DNA of 64,000 bases from DATEUP01 sp041485285. Its GTDB lineage: Archaea > Thermoplasmatota > DTKX01 > DATEUP01. How positions within the stretch are numbered: the stretch's first letter is position 1; each line of letters begins with the position of its first letter. This document shows positions 1 through 8,364 of the stretch, one piece after another. The translations under genes were made by a program, and so were the position numbers. The stretch covers positions 73,846 through 137,845 of the forward strand of contig JBGPJF010000002.1 of assembly GCA_041485285.1 (NCBI GenBank), given 5' to 3'. The notes beneath the pieces were generated by a model. That model was not told the DNA's origin, searched no databases, and saw only the letters and a program-made list of their open reading frames with translations.

Positions 1-619
1 CCGTCACCAGGGCCTGCGCCCCGAGCACAAGAAGCACGAGGCCCGCCACGATGCCCCCTGCCACCCGCCCGCCGCTCCGGCGCGGTGCCTCCTTCAGCGG
101 CTTTTCCTCGGCGATTGCTTCGGCCATCACCGGGGTCTTCCCCCGATTGTAGGCGAGAACAAGCACCCCTGCAAAGGCAGCCAGCAGGACGAGCCCGTCA
201 ACGAAGGTCAGCGAACCGTCGATAGAAAGCCCCAAGAAGAGGAGCGCGGAAAGCAAGAGTGTCACGGCGTGCGGCCGAAGGGACTTGGCCCGCACTGCGA
301 TCGGTGCGAGGATTGCGCCGGTGGCCATCACGACCCCGATGTTGAACACGTTGCTCCCCATGACATTGCCAACGGCCAGGGCCGACTCGTGGGATGCGGA
401 TGCGAAGAGGCTCACGGCAAGCTCCGGGGCCGATGTCCCGAAAGCCACGACGGTGAGGCCGATGAGGAGGGAGCTGACTCCGGCGCGCCGGCCCGCTTCG
501 GCCGCGTTGTCTACGAGCCAGCTTGCGCCGTAGTACAGCAGGGGCAGGCTGATGGCGATGAGAATGAGTGCCTCAATGACCAAGCCAATGCCCCCGCCAC
601 AGGCTGGCGATGGGCGCAT
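1..619 (-). CDS. Na+/Ca2+-type cation exchanger (CaCA family), C-terminus beyond window
   Basis: The minus strand from an ATG at 619 encodes about 206 residues of a polytopic membrane protein and runs off the left edge, so only the N-terminal half is visible. It carries the first alpha repeat of the CaCA family: the motif GLTVVAFGTSAPELAVSL near residue 50, followed by GNVMGSNVFNIGVV. The acidic Glu of SAPEL is a conserved ion-binding residue in this family. Four or five hydrophobic segments are visible, then a charged loop of the kind that precedes the second alpha repeat. Family members exchange Ca2+ for Na+ or H+ at the cytoplasmic membrane. It lies 38 bases after the HhH-GPD-like gene on the same strand and may be cotranscribed with it. 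Ion specificity cannot be told from what is seen. Confidence 0.88.
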   Translation of the reverse strand, partial: MRPSPACGGGIGLVIEALILIAISLPLLYYGASWLVDNAAEAGRRAGVSSLLIGLTVVAFGTSAPELAVSLFASASHESALAVGNVMGSNVFNIGVVMATGAILAPIAVRAKSLRPHAVTLLLSALLFLGLSIDGSLTFVDGLVLLAAFAGVLVLAYNRGKTPVMAEAIAEEKPLKEAPRRSGGRVAGGIVAGLVLLVLGAQALVT

Positions 620-657
620 CGGGGTCTTGAAGCTTCATAGGCAGTGAACCGGCCCGC

Positions 658-1284
658 TCACTTCGCTTCCATGTCGAAGGTCGCGCGCGCCAGGATGCGC
701 ACGTCGATCCCCATCTTGTTGCACACGGCCACGATGGCCGCGGGGTCGGCGGGGATCCCGTACTTGGCAAGGATGCGGCGCACCCTCGTGTCGATCGGGA
801 ACGCGTCCACCAGCAGAATGTCGCGCAGGTAGCAGTCGATGATCTTCGTGCTCGTCGTCCCGAAGATGTCCTGAAGGGCGGCGCGCGCAAAGGAGCCGCC
901 GCCCGCCTTGAGTTCTTCTGCGACGTCCTTCATCGACTTGCCGCTGTTGCGAAGGTAGAGCGTCATCCCGCGCAGGAACTTGCCCTGCCACCCCTGCCTC
1001 AGCGGATAGCACGCGGCGAGCGCTTCGGTCTGCGTGCTCGAGTATTGGTGGAGCGGCAGGCCAATCTCGATGTGCTTGGCTTTGACCTTCGTCCAGACGG
1101 CCATCTGCCGGGCGACCTTGTGCGGGCCCCAGGAGAGCACTGCGAGGAACCCCGTTTCGGGGTCAAGCTTGCCAAAGGTCGGGACGAGCCATTCGTCGCT
1201 ATACTTGTCCTCGGCATCCTCGGGCACGCTGTTCCAAAGCTGCGACAGCTTCTCTTCAATTGGAAATAGCCCTGAGTCCGCCAT
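658..1284 (-). CDS. HhH-GPD (endonuclease III/AlkA-like) domain protein
   Basis: A 208-residue protein whose C-terminal half resembles HhH-GPD DNA glycosylases. The segment VDAFPIDTRVRRI aligns with the family's VDTHV-R region that holds the catalytic Asp. The preceding IFGTTSTKI sits where the hairpin and catalytic Lys would be, but its glycine pattern is degenerate. The four-Cys iron-sulfur loop of endonuclease III is absent. The N-terminal part (PEDAEDKYSDEWLVP) is not recognised. The gene starts 16 bases after the giant TPR gene ends and precedes the cation exchanger, so the three may form one transcript. A role in base excision repair is inferred from fold only; it could be an inactive relative. 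Confidence 0.6.
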   Translation of the reverse strand: MADSGLFPIEEKLSQLWNSVPEDAEDKYSDEWLVPTFGKLDPETGFLAVLSWGPHKVARQMAVWTKVKAKHIEIGLPLHQYSSTQTEALAACYPLRQGWQGKFLRGMTLYLRNSGKSMKDVAEELKAGGGSFARAALQDIFGTTSTKIIDCYLRDILLVDAFPIDTRVRRILAKYGIPADPAAIVAVCNKMGIDVRILARATFDMEAK

Positions 1285-1300
1285 CCTGTGCCCCTCCGGA

Positions 1301-4300
1301 TTACGCCAGACCGATCCGCTTCTCGAGCTTCACCGCGCAGAGTTCACGGTCCTCTTTGATCTCGCTGCGGTCGGGGACGAGTCCGATCGCCTCGTCGTAG
1401 GCGCGCAGCGCATCGGCAAAGCGCGCCATGAGTTCGAGGGACTTGCCCCTATTGTAGTGGGCAACCCAATCTTCAGGCCTTAACTTGATCGCCTTGTTGA
1501 AGCAGAAAAGGGCGTTGTCGACCTCGTTCAGGCGCAAGTGGGCCGCGCCGCGGTTGTTCCATGCCTGGCCGTAGCGCGGCCGGAGCTTGAGGGCCACCGT
1601 GAAGCACCGCAGCGCGTGGCGGGCCTCCCCCGCCTGGAGCAGGGCGAGGCCTTTCTGGTACCAGGCCTCGGCGGAGTTCGGCCGCACGACGGTCGCGCGC
1701 GTGAACAGGCGCTCGGCTTGGGCCGGGTCGCCGATGCGCAGGAGCGCCACTCCGCGGTTGTACACGACGTCGAAGTCGCGCGGGTCGGCGTCGTAGGCGC
1801 GCGAGAGCGCGGCCAGCGCTTCCTCGGGCTTGCCTTCTTCGAGGAGCGCGACGCCCATCCGCATCCACGCGCCCTTGCGGTGCTCGTCGAGCGCCGTGGC
1901 CTTGGCATATCCCTCGAGCGCCTTTTCGCGGCTTCCGAGTTCGTGGATGATGGCGCCGATCTCCTCCCAGCCGCGGGCGTCTTCGCGGTCGCGCAGGAGC
2001 GCCTTGTACATGCAGCGGGCGCCTTCGTGGTGCTCGCCGATGGCCGCAAGCGCGCGGCCCTTGCCGACCCACGCGTCGCTGTAGCCGGGCTTGAGCTGGA
2101 GCGCGGTCTCGAAAGCCGCCGACGCTTCTTCGTGGCGGTCCATCGCGAGGAGCGCGTCGCCCTTGACGCGCCAGGCCACTTCGGCCTTCGGGTCGACGTC
2201 GAGCGCGCGCTCGCCGAAGTCGAGCGCGTCGTCGACCTTGCCCTCGTCGAGTTCGAGTTCCGCGCGCTCGACGAGCGCCACGGGGTCGTCCCCTTTGAGC
2301 GTGAGCGCTCGCTCGTAGGCGGCGCGCGCGTCGGCGGGCCGGTCAAGCGCGCGCAGGATTCGCCCGCGCTCGAGCGCGAAGGCCTGGACCTCGGGGTCGA
2401 GCTCCTGCGCCCGGTCGTAGCACCTGAGCGCGCCCTCCTCGCGTTTCAGCGCGCGGCAGACGCGCCCGCGCAGCGCCCAGCCTTCGGCGTGGCCTTCTTC
2501 CAGGCGCAGCGCGCGGTCGACGGCGGCAAGCGCCTCCTCGTTCGAGCGCGTCTTCAGCAGCGATTCGGCCTTGAAGCGCCAGGTCTCGGGGTGGTCGGGG
2601 TCAAGGCGCAGCGACTGGTTGTAGGCGTTCACGGCTTCCTTCTGGATGCCCATGTGGAAGAGCGACCGCCCCTTGTTGCGCCACGACGAGGCCGAGTCGG
2701 GGTTGAGCGCGATGGCGTGGTCGAAGGCGGTGAAGGCGTCCTCGAAGCGGCCGAGCTTCTGGAGCACGAAGCCGAGCATCGTGTAGCCCTGCTCGGAGGC
2801 CGGCTCGAGCTCGAGCAGGCGCGCGAGCGCCGCGACGGCCTCGGCGTGCTTTCCCGCGTCCTTCAGCAGCCGCCCCTTGAGCAGCCACCCTTCCGCCTCG
2901 TCCGGCGCGATTTCAAGCGCCCGCTCGGCGGATGCAAGCGCAAGGTCGAGCTTGTCCTGCTCGGCGAGGATCTCCGCGCGCTCGCGGAAGGCCTGCGGGT
3001 AGTTCTCCTTCAGCGCGACCGCCCGGTCGACGGACGACAGCGCCTGGTCGTACCTCTTCATGATATGGAGGGCCCGCGCGCGCTGGTACCACATCGTCTC
3101 GTCATCGGGGTTCTGCTCGACGGCCATCTCTAGGAGGTCAAGGGCCTCCTCGATGCGGCCGAGCTTGGTGAGCAGGGCCAGCTTGCGCTTCCAGGCGAGC
3201 TCGAAGCGCGGGTCGTGCTTGAGGGCCTCGTCGTACTTGGTGACGGCGTCCTCGTCCTCCTCGAGCATTTCAAGCGCGAGCCCGAGGTCGCACCAGACGC
3301 CGGCGTTCTTGGGTTCGAGTTCGAGCGCGTGCTCCAAGGCCTTCTCGGCCTCCTCGTAGCGCTTGAGCGCGTGGAGCAGTTGCCCTTTGGCTTGGATCGC
3401 CCCGACGTCCTTCGGCTTTTGCCGCAGGAGCTGCTCGAAGGCGCGCAGGGCGTCCTTGAAGCGGCCGAGTTTCTTGAGCGTCTCCGCGCGCAGGCGCAGG
3501 ATCGGTTCGTCCTTCGCGTTGAACCGCAGCAGCTTCTCGCAACAGACGACGACCTGGTCGTCTTGCGCGAGAGCCTTGTGGCACTCGAGCTTCATGCGCC
3601 AGGCGTTCTCGAGCTTGGCGTCCATGGAGAGCGCGACATCGAGCTGCTTCACGGCGTCGTCGTACTTCTTGAGGTGGAAGAGGGCCTCACCCAGGCGCAG
3701 GTACACGGGGCCGTCGGCGGCGCCTTGCTCCACGACGCCGGAGTAGCACCCCGCGGCCCGGTCGAAGTCCGTCTTGTCGAAGTACGCGTCGCCGAGGAAG
3801 CGCAGCGCCTGGATGTTCTTCGGGTTGATCTTGAGCACGCGCTCGAAGGCCTCGACGGCCTGGTGGGGCCGCGAGAGCGAGAGGTGGTTGAGGCCCCGCT
3901 CGACCCACGCGTCCTCGTAGGTGGGCAGGATCTGGGTCGCGCGCTCGAGGTTCGTTGAGGCCTCCTCGAAGCGGCCGAGCTTGCGCAGCGCTTGGCCGCG
4001 CTTGAAGTGCGTCTTGTGGTCCTCGCCGTTGGCCGCCAGCGTCTTGTCGTAGCAGGCGATCAGCTCGGCGGTTCGCCCGAGCCGCGTAAGGATCGATTCC
4101 TTGTGCGCCCACGCCTCGAGGTTGTCGTCGTTGAGGCCGAGCGTGCGGTTGAACGCCGCAAGCGCTTCCTCGTCTAGCCCCCGCCGCTCGAGGATGAGCG
4201 CGCGGTTGAAGTGCGCGGCCTCGACCGTCGGGTCGATCTCGATCACCTTCTGGAACGCCTGGAGGGCCTCCTTGAACCGGCCCATTTTCATGAGGATGTT

Positions 4301-7027
4301 GCCCTTCTCGAGGAAGATCTCGCCGTCGGCAGGCTCGAGCTGCAGGTACGCGTCGAAGCACCGCAGCGCCTCGCCCTCGTCGGCAAGCTTCAGCGCACTG
4401 ATCCCTTTGTTCCGCCACGCGAGCGCGATCTTGGGGTCGATGGCAAGCGCACGGCCGTAGGCGTCCGCCGCGCCCTTGAAGTCGTCGAGGCGGAAGCGGC
4501 AGTTGCCCGCCTGCGCCCAGACCTTCACCATGCGCGGGTCGCGCTTCAGCACCTCGTCGTAGTTCGTGAGCGCCTTGGGAAAGTCCCCGGTCTGGTAGTA
4601 CGAGTCGCCCACAAGTTCCCAGAGGTCGATGTTCTCGGGGTCCTTGCGGAGGAGTTCCTCGTAGACGGCGAGCGCTTCCTTGTGCATCCCGAGCGCCGTC
4701 AGCATCGCGCCCTTGCGCCGCAGCGCCTTCAAGTTGTTCGGGTCGGCCTTGAGCGCCTGCGAGTACGCCTCGAGCGCCTCGCGGTTGTGGCCGAGTTTGT
4801 CTTCGAGTTGCGCCAGTTCGAACCACGCGTCGCCGAGCGAGGCTTTGAGGGCCGTCACGCGGCGGAACGCCTCGACGGCCTCCTGGGGGCGCTGGAGTTC
4901 CCGCAGCGCACGCGCCTTGTTGAGCCACGCCTGGACGTTCGAGGGGTCCTTCTCGATCTGCTTCTCGTAGACGGCGAGCAGCTCCTTGAGGTTGCCCGTC
5001 TTCGAGAGCGCGATCTCCTTGCGCTTGAGCGCCTCCGCGTTGTTGGGGTTGAGCCTTAGCGCCTCGTCGAGCGACTTGACGGCTTCCGTCCACCGGAGCG
5101 CCTTCTCGTGGATCGCGGCGCGGCGCAGCCATGCGGGCTCGTTTCTCGGGTCGAGGCGCAGGGACTCCTCGTACTCCTTCAGCGCCTCTTCGCTGCGGCC
5201 GAGGTCCTCGAGCGTCTGGCCGTGCAAGTCGCGGATCTTTGCGTCCTGGGGCGCCAGTTTGAGGACGGTCGAAAGCGCCCCCTCGGCTTCTGCGTTGCGG
5301 CCGAGCTTGCGAAGCGCGACCGCCTTGTTGCGCCACGCGCTCTCGATGCGCGGGTCGAGTGCGAGCGCCTTGTCGTAGTAGCCGACCGCTTCCGCGTACT
5401 TGTCGAGCCGGTAGAACGCGTTGCCCGCGTTGTTGAGCGCGGCGGCGTTCCCGGGGTCGACGCGCAGGAGGCGCGCGTAGGCGTCGGCCGCCTGCGGGAA
5501 CCGTTCAAACCCGTAGAGCGCATTCGCGTAGGCCTCGAGGAGCATCTTGTCCTCGGGTCGCCTGGGCAACGCCTTCTCGATGGCCAAGATCGCCTTCTCG
5601 GGCTTCCCGGTGCGCGCGTAGGCGACCCCGAGCTCTCCCCACGCGTCTTCGAATCCCGGGACAATGGCGGTCTTCTCGAGGGCCGACACGGCGCCCGCCC
5701 AGTCGCCCGACTCGAACAGCAGCTTCCCGATCTGGTACTGGCTGTCGGCGTCCGACGGCTTGATGGCGGCGGCCCTGCGGAAACCTTCGAGCGCGCCGCG
5801 CTCGTCGTCGCCTTCGAGCAGGCACTTCGCGCGCTGGTAGTGGTAGTTGAATTCCATCGGGTTGATCTCCGAGGCGCGCCGGAAGGATTCGGCGGCCTCG
5901 GCCCACTTCTTGAGTTTGAGGTAGCTCTCCGCGCGCTTGCGCAGCGCGTCCTCGTCCGACGGGTCGAAGTCGAGCAGCCGCGAGAAGTTGTCCGCCGATT
6001 CCTGCCAGCGCCCGGCCTCAAAGAGCGCGTTGGCGCGGTTGTTCCATACTTCCTGGCGGCCGGGGTTCAGGCCGATCGCGCGGTCGTAGGCGGAGATCGC
6101 CTCGTTCACGCGCCCGAGCTTCTTCAGGGCGACGCCCTTGTTGACCCAGGCGTCGTCGTCGAGCGGCTTCAGGTTGATGAGCTTGTCATAGGTTCCAATC
6201 GCGCTCTCGAAGTCGCCGAGTTTGAACTGACAGACCCCGAGGTTGTTCCACGCCTTGTCGTAGTCGGGGCGCACCCCGACCGCGCGGGAGAACGCGTCGG
6301 CCGCCTCCTGGAACCGGTTGAGGTTGAGGTACGCGACGCCTAGGTTGTACGACGCTTCGGCGTTGGCGCCGTCGAGTTCGACGGCCTCCTTGAAGCAGGC
6401 CACGGCCTTCGCGTACTGCTTGAGGTCGTCGTGGGCGGTCCCCTGGTTGAACCAGGCGTTGAACAGCTTGGCGTCGAGCTCCAGGGCCTTCTCGTAGTTC
6501 TTGATGGCCTCCTTGGGGTCGCCGGAGGCGTAGTAGTAGTTCCCGAGGCGCAGGTAAGCTTCGGGGCTTGCCAGCAGCCCGCCGCCCGCCTTCTCGGCTT
6601 CCCGGATTTTCTCTTCGATCTTTTCAAGGACGCTTTTGTCGGTGCTCGACACCGTCAGGTTGCCGCCGCGGGCAAAATCGGCCGAGATGCCCATCCCATT
6701 CAGCATCACATTCAGCGTCGAGGCCAAGTTGGCAAGCTGCTGCGGGTCCATCCCCTTGACGACCATGCCCTCGAGCTGCTTCAGCGCGTCGCCCGACGAG
6801 ACGAACGACACCTTGTCCGCGTACGACGCCGCGCCAACGGAGATCCCGCCGGAGGGCTTGCGCACGCCCGGCTTGAGCTGCCCGCCGCCGAGGATGCCGC
6901 CCTGGCCGCCGATCAGGCGGCTGCCCGGCGCGCCGGGGGCCACAAGGGGCGTCCCGCACTGGACGCAAGCCTTGTTGGTGTCGGGGTTCGGGGTGTTGCA
7001 CTTGGGGCAGTTGACGGTGATAGCCAA
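1301..7027 (-). CDS. Giant zinc-ribbon/TPR-repeat protein (about 1,900 residues)
   Basis: One of the largest proteins here. Near the N-terminus are two CxxC knuckles (NCPKC and CVQC), a zinc ribbon of the zinc_ribbon_2 type. A Gly-rich linker and a region of about 90 residues follow (ALKQLEGMVVKGMDP). The rest is an almost unbroken array of about fifty 34-residue TPR units, each with the W/Y-LG-Y-A-A pattern (for example AWNNLGVCQFKLGDFESAI). There is no signal peptide or membrane span, so it is probably a cytoplasmic scaffold. Start choice: the TTG at 7027 follows an SD-like AAGGGGGAT and lies about 42 bases from the TATA-like palindrome at 7065-7074. A TTG at 7060 would add 11 residues but almost touches that TATA box. 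The HhH-GPD gene follows after 16 bases. Partners are unknown. Confidence 0.9.
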   Translation of the reverse strand: MAITVNCPKCNTPNPDTNKACVQCGTPLVAPGAPGSRLIGGQGGILGGGQLKPGVRKPSGGISVGAASYADKVSFVSSGDALKQLEGMVVKGMDPQQLANLASTLNVMLNGMGISADFARGGNLTVSSTDKSVLEKIEEKIREAEKAGGGLLASPEAYLRLGNYYYASGDPKEAIKNYEKALELDAKLFNAWFNQGTAHDDLKQYAKAVACFKEAVELDGANAEASYNLGVAYLNLNRFQEAADAFSRAVGVRPDYDKAWNNLGVCQFKLGDFESAIGTYDKLINLKPLDDDAWVNKGVALKKLGRVNEAISAYDRAIGLNPGRQEVWNNRANALFEAGRWQESADNFSRLLDFDPSDEDALRKRAESYLKLKKWAEAAESFRRASEINPMEFNYHYQRAKCLLEGDDERGALEGFRRAAAIKPSDADSQYQIGKLLFESGDWAGAVSALEKTAIVPGFEDAWGELGVAYARTGKPEKAILAIEKALPRRPEDKMLLEAYANALYGFERFPQAADAYARLLRVDPGNAAALNNAGNAFYRLDKYAEAVGYYDKALALDPRIESAWRNKAVALRKLGRNAEAEGALSTVLKLAPQDAKIRDLHGQTLEDLGRSEEALKEYEESLRLDPRNEPAWLRRAAIHEKALRWTEAVKSLDEALRLNPNNAEALKRKEIALSKTGNLKELLAVYEKQIEKDPSNVQAWLNKARALRELQRPQEAVEAFRRVTALKASLGDAWFELAQLEDKLGHNREALEAYSQALKADPNNLKALRRKGAMLTALGMHKEALAVYEELLRKDPENIDLWELVGDSYYQTGDFPKALTNYDEVLKRDPRMVKVWAQAGNCRFRLDDFKGAADAYGRALAIDPKIALAWRNKGISALKLADEGEALRCFDAYLQLEPADGEIFLEKGNILMKMGRFKEALQAFQKVIEIDPTVEAAHFNRALILERRGLDEEALAAFNRTLGLNDDNLEAWAHKESILTRLGRTAELIACYDKTLAANGEDHKTHFKRGQALRKLGRFEEASTNLERATQILPTYEDAWVERGLNHLSLSRPHQAVEAFERVLKINPKNIQALRFLGDAYFDKTDFDRAAGCYSGVVEQGAADGPVYLRLGEALFHLKKYDDAVKQLDVALSMDAKLENAWRMKLECHKALAQDDQVVVCCEKLLRFNAKDEPILRLRAETLKKLGRFKDALRAFEQLLRQKPKDVGAIQAKGQLLHALKRYEEAEKALEHALELEPKNAGVWCDLGLALEMLEEDEDAVTKYDEALKHDPRFELAWKRKLALLTKLGRIEEALDLLEMAVEQNPDDETMWYQRARALHIMKRYDQALSSVDRAVALKENYPQAFRERAEILAEQDKLDLALASAERALEIAPDEAEGWLLKGRLLKDAGKHAEAVAALARLLELEPASEQGYTMLGFVLQKLGRFEDAFTAFDHAIALNPDSASSWRNKGRSLFHMGIQKEAVNAYNQSLRLDPDHPETWRFKAESLLKTRSNEEALAAVDRALRLEEGHAEGWALRGRVCRALKREEGALRCYDRAQELDPEVQAFALERGRILRALDRPADARAAYERALTLKGDDPVALVERAELELDEGKVDDALDFGERALDVDPKAEVAWRVKGDALLAMDRHEEASAAFETALQLKPGYSDAWVGKGRALAAIGEHHEGARCMYKALLRDREDARGWEEIGAIIHELGSREKALEGYAKATALDEHRKGAWMRMGVALLEEGKPEEALAALSRAYDADPRDFDVVYNRGVALLRIGDPAQAERLFTRATVVRPNSAEAWYQKGLALLQAGEARHALRCFTVALKLRPRYGQAWNNRGAAHLRLNEVDNALFCFNKAIKLRPEDWVAHYNRGKSLELMARFADALRAYDEAIGLVPDRSEIKEDRELCAVKLEKRIGLA

Positions 7028-7064
7028 ATCCCCCTTGAGGTGCGTGGCACGATCGGCCAAGTGC

Positions 7065-7074
7065 TCATATGAGG
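7065..7074 (-). promoter_or_regulatory. TATA-like palindrome upstream of the TPR gene
   Basis: The 10-base perfect palindrome CTCATATGAG contains a TATA-like core. It lies about 40 bases before the TTG at 7027, leaving room for a short leader that carries the SD-like AAGGGGGAT. The symmetry means a regulator could also bind it. Inferred from spacing only. Confidence 0.4.
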
Positions 7075-7135
7075 ATTGCGCCCGCGTGTCTCAGCCGTCG
7101 CTTGTCTTGGCTCACGCTGGCTCACGGAGCGGACA

Positions 7136-7498
7136 TCAGAAAAGCGGGGCCACGCGGGCGGCGGCCGCGACGACCCCCGACGCGCCCTTGGAGGCCGCCG
7201 GCCCCGGCGCGTAGAGGACGATGACGAGCTTCCGCCCGACGGGCGCGCAGAAGAGCGCGCCGCCTTTCAGCCGGGCCTCGACGCTTAGCACTTCGTCGCC
7301 CAGGTCGGCCGTCGCGGCCTCGGAGGCCCCGGCCATCGCGGCGACCATCGCGGCGTAGACCTCGCGGTTAACGGCGGCAGGCGCGCGTCCCGCGAAGAGC
7401 GCGCCGCTGCGGAGCACGAGCGCGGCTACCGACCCCGGGTAAGCGGCCTCGAGGTCCGTCAGGACCTCCTTCACGGCCATGTCACGCGCTTCCGACAT
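7136..7498 (-). CDS. Roadblock/LC7 domain protein
   Basis: A 120-residue protein with the alpha-beta pattern of Roadblock/LC7 domains: an N-terminal helix (MAVKEVLTDLEAAYPG), then AALVLRSGALFAGRAPA, a long helix (VYAAMVAAMAGASEAA) and strands (GGALFCAPVGRKLVIVLYA). Family members dimerise and usually act as regulators or platforms for small Ras-like GTPases such as MglA. No GTPase gene is seen in this window. The start is the ATG at 7498, which has an SD-like GGGGAGG about 4 bases upstream; a longer reading frame upstream is Arg/Ser/Gly-rich and looks non-coding. It lies upstream of the giant TPR gene on the same strand, 109 bases away, and the intervening TATA-like element suggests separate promoters. 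Confidence 0.8.
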   Translation of the reverse strand: MSEARDMAVKEVLTDLEAAYPGSVAALVLRSGALFAGRAPAAVNREVYAAMVAAMAGASEAATADLGDEVLSVEARLKGGALFCAPVGRKLVIVLYAPGPAASKGASGVVAAAARVAPLF

Positions 7499-7604
7499 TG
7501 AGCCTCCCCCTCGCGGCGGCCCAAGAGGCCCGCCGCGCTCTCCGCCCAAGCCCAGAGGGAGGTATATCCTTGTTGGCGGGTGCGTGTTTGCAAGCGCGAA
7601 AATC

Positions 7605-8267
7605 TCACGCGGGATGCGGGTGGCCGGCGTGGCGTCCGACGAGGAGCAGGCGCCCCGATTCGGTAAGCGAGATCCCCGTGATCCCCCGGTCGCCCCGGCT
7701 GATCGACACGACCCCGAGGTCTTCGAGCCCGGGCGGCTCGCGGGCACTGCGCAGGTGCCGAACGACGGCGGCGCTCTGCAACCCCGTCTCCTGCGCGATG
7801 TAGTCGAGCGACGGGGCCTTGCCCCCCGCCTTTTGGAGGGCGTCGAGGATGCGGAACTTTTCCTCCCCGATGAGCTCCGTGTAGGAGAAGCGCAGGACGG
7901 GCATCTTGATCGCCTTCCCGTCGATCACGTGGATCGCGTCAATCCCGTGGACGAAGGCCGCCATCAGCAGGGAGCAGCCGCAGAGGGGCGAGCCCCCGGC
8001 GATGTTCGCCTGCACGCCGTCGAAGCGCTTGGCGTCCTTCGCCATGATTTCACCGACGGCCTTCAGCGTCCCGGTGATCGTGTCGCCTTCGACCTTCGTG
8101 AGCACCGCGTCGATCATCAGGCCCTTCAGCTTCTCCCGCAGGGCGACCCCCGCGGCCTCGTAGTCCTTGTGGTAGAGGAGGTAGACCTTCGCCACCGGGA
8201 AGTCGCGCAGCCCCAGGAGGATGGGGGCCTCGTCGCCGCCGACCGTAGCAATCTGGAGGGACGCCAA
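7605..8267 (-). CDS. CARF-like sensor domain fused to winged helix (HFX_2341/Csa3-like regulator)
   Basis: A 220-residue, two-domain protein. Residues 1-115 look like a CARF (Rossmann-like) domain: a first strand VAKVYLLYHKD, an amphipathic helix, and the Gly-rich turn NIAGGSPLCGCSLLMAA followed by HGIDAIHVID. These match the ligand-binding motifs of Csa3 and DUF6293/HFX_2341 proteins. Residues 135-215 form a winged helix (EEKFRILDALQKAGGKAPS, then AQETGLQSAAVVRHL). CARF domains sense cyclic oligoadenylates or related nucleotides in CRISPR systems, but no CRISPR array or cas gene is visible here, so the ligand and targets are unknown. The gene starts with TTG and diverges from pelota with 97 bases between the starts. 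Confidence 0.68.
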   Translation of the reverse strand: MASLQIATVGGDEAPILLGLRDFPVAKVYLLYHKDYEAAGVALREKLKGLMIDAVLTKVEGDTITGTLKAVGEIMAKDAKRFDGVQANIAGGSPLCGCSLLMAAFVHGIDAIHVIDGKAIKMPVLRFSYTELIGEEKFRILDALQKAGGKAPSLDYIAQETGLQSAAVVRHLRSAREPPGLEDLGVVSISRGDRGITGISLTESGRLLLVGRHAGHPHPA

Positions 8268-8330
8268 GCGCGGGGCCTCTCCGGGTCACCCCGCTTGGTG
8301 GAGAAAACCCTTCCCGTGGGCGCGGGGTCG

Positions 8331-8338
8331 CCTTAATC
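8331..8338 (+). promoter_or_regulatory. TATA-like box for pelota (leaderless)
   Basis: CCTTAATC is centred about 30 bases upstream of the TTG at 8365 in the pelota gene. That spacing would place transcription initiation at the start codon. It sits between pelota and the divergent CARF-like regulator gene. Confidence 0.45.
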
Positions 8339-8364
8339 TCATGCAAGGGCTTCGCCCGGGCGCC

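Noticed and set aside
7605..8267. CRISPR system suggested by the CARF-like gene
   Set aside because: I looked for direct repeats with regular spacers and cas-like proteins across the window and found none.
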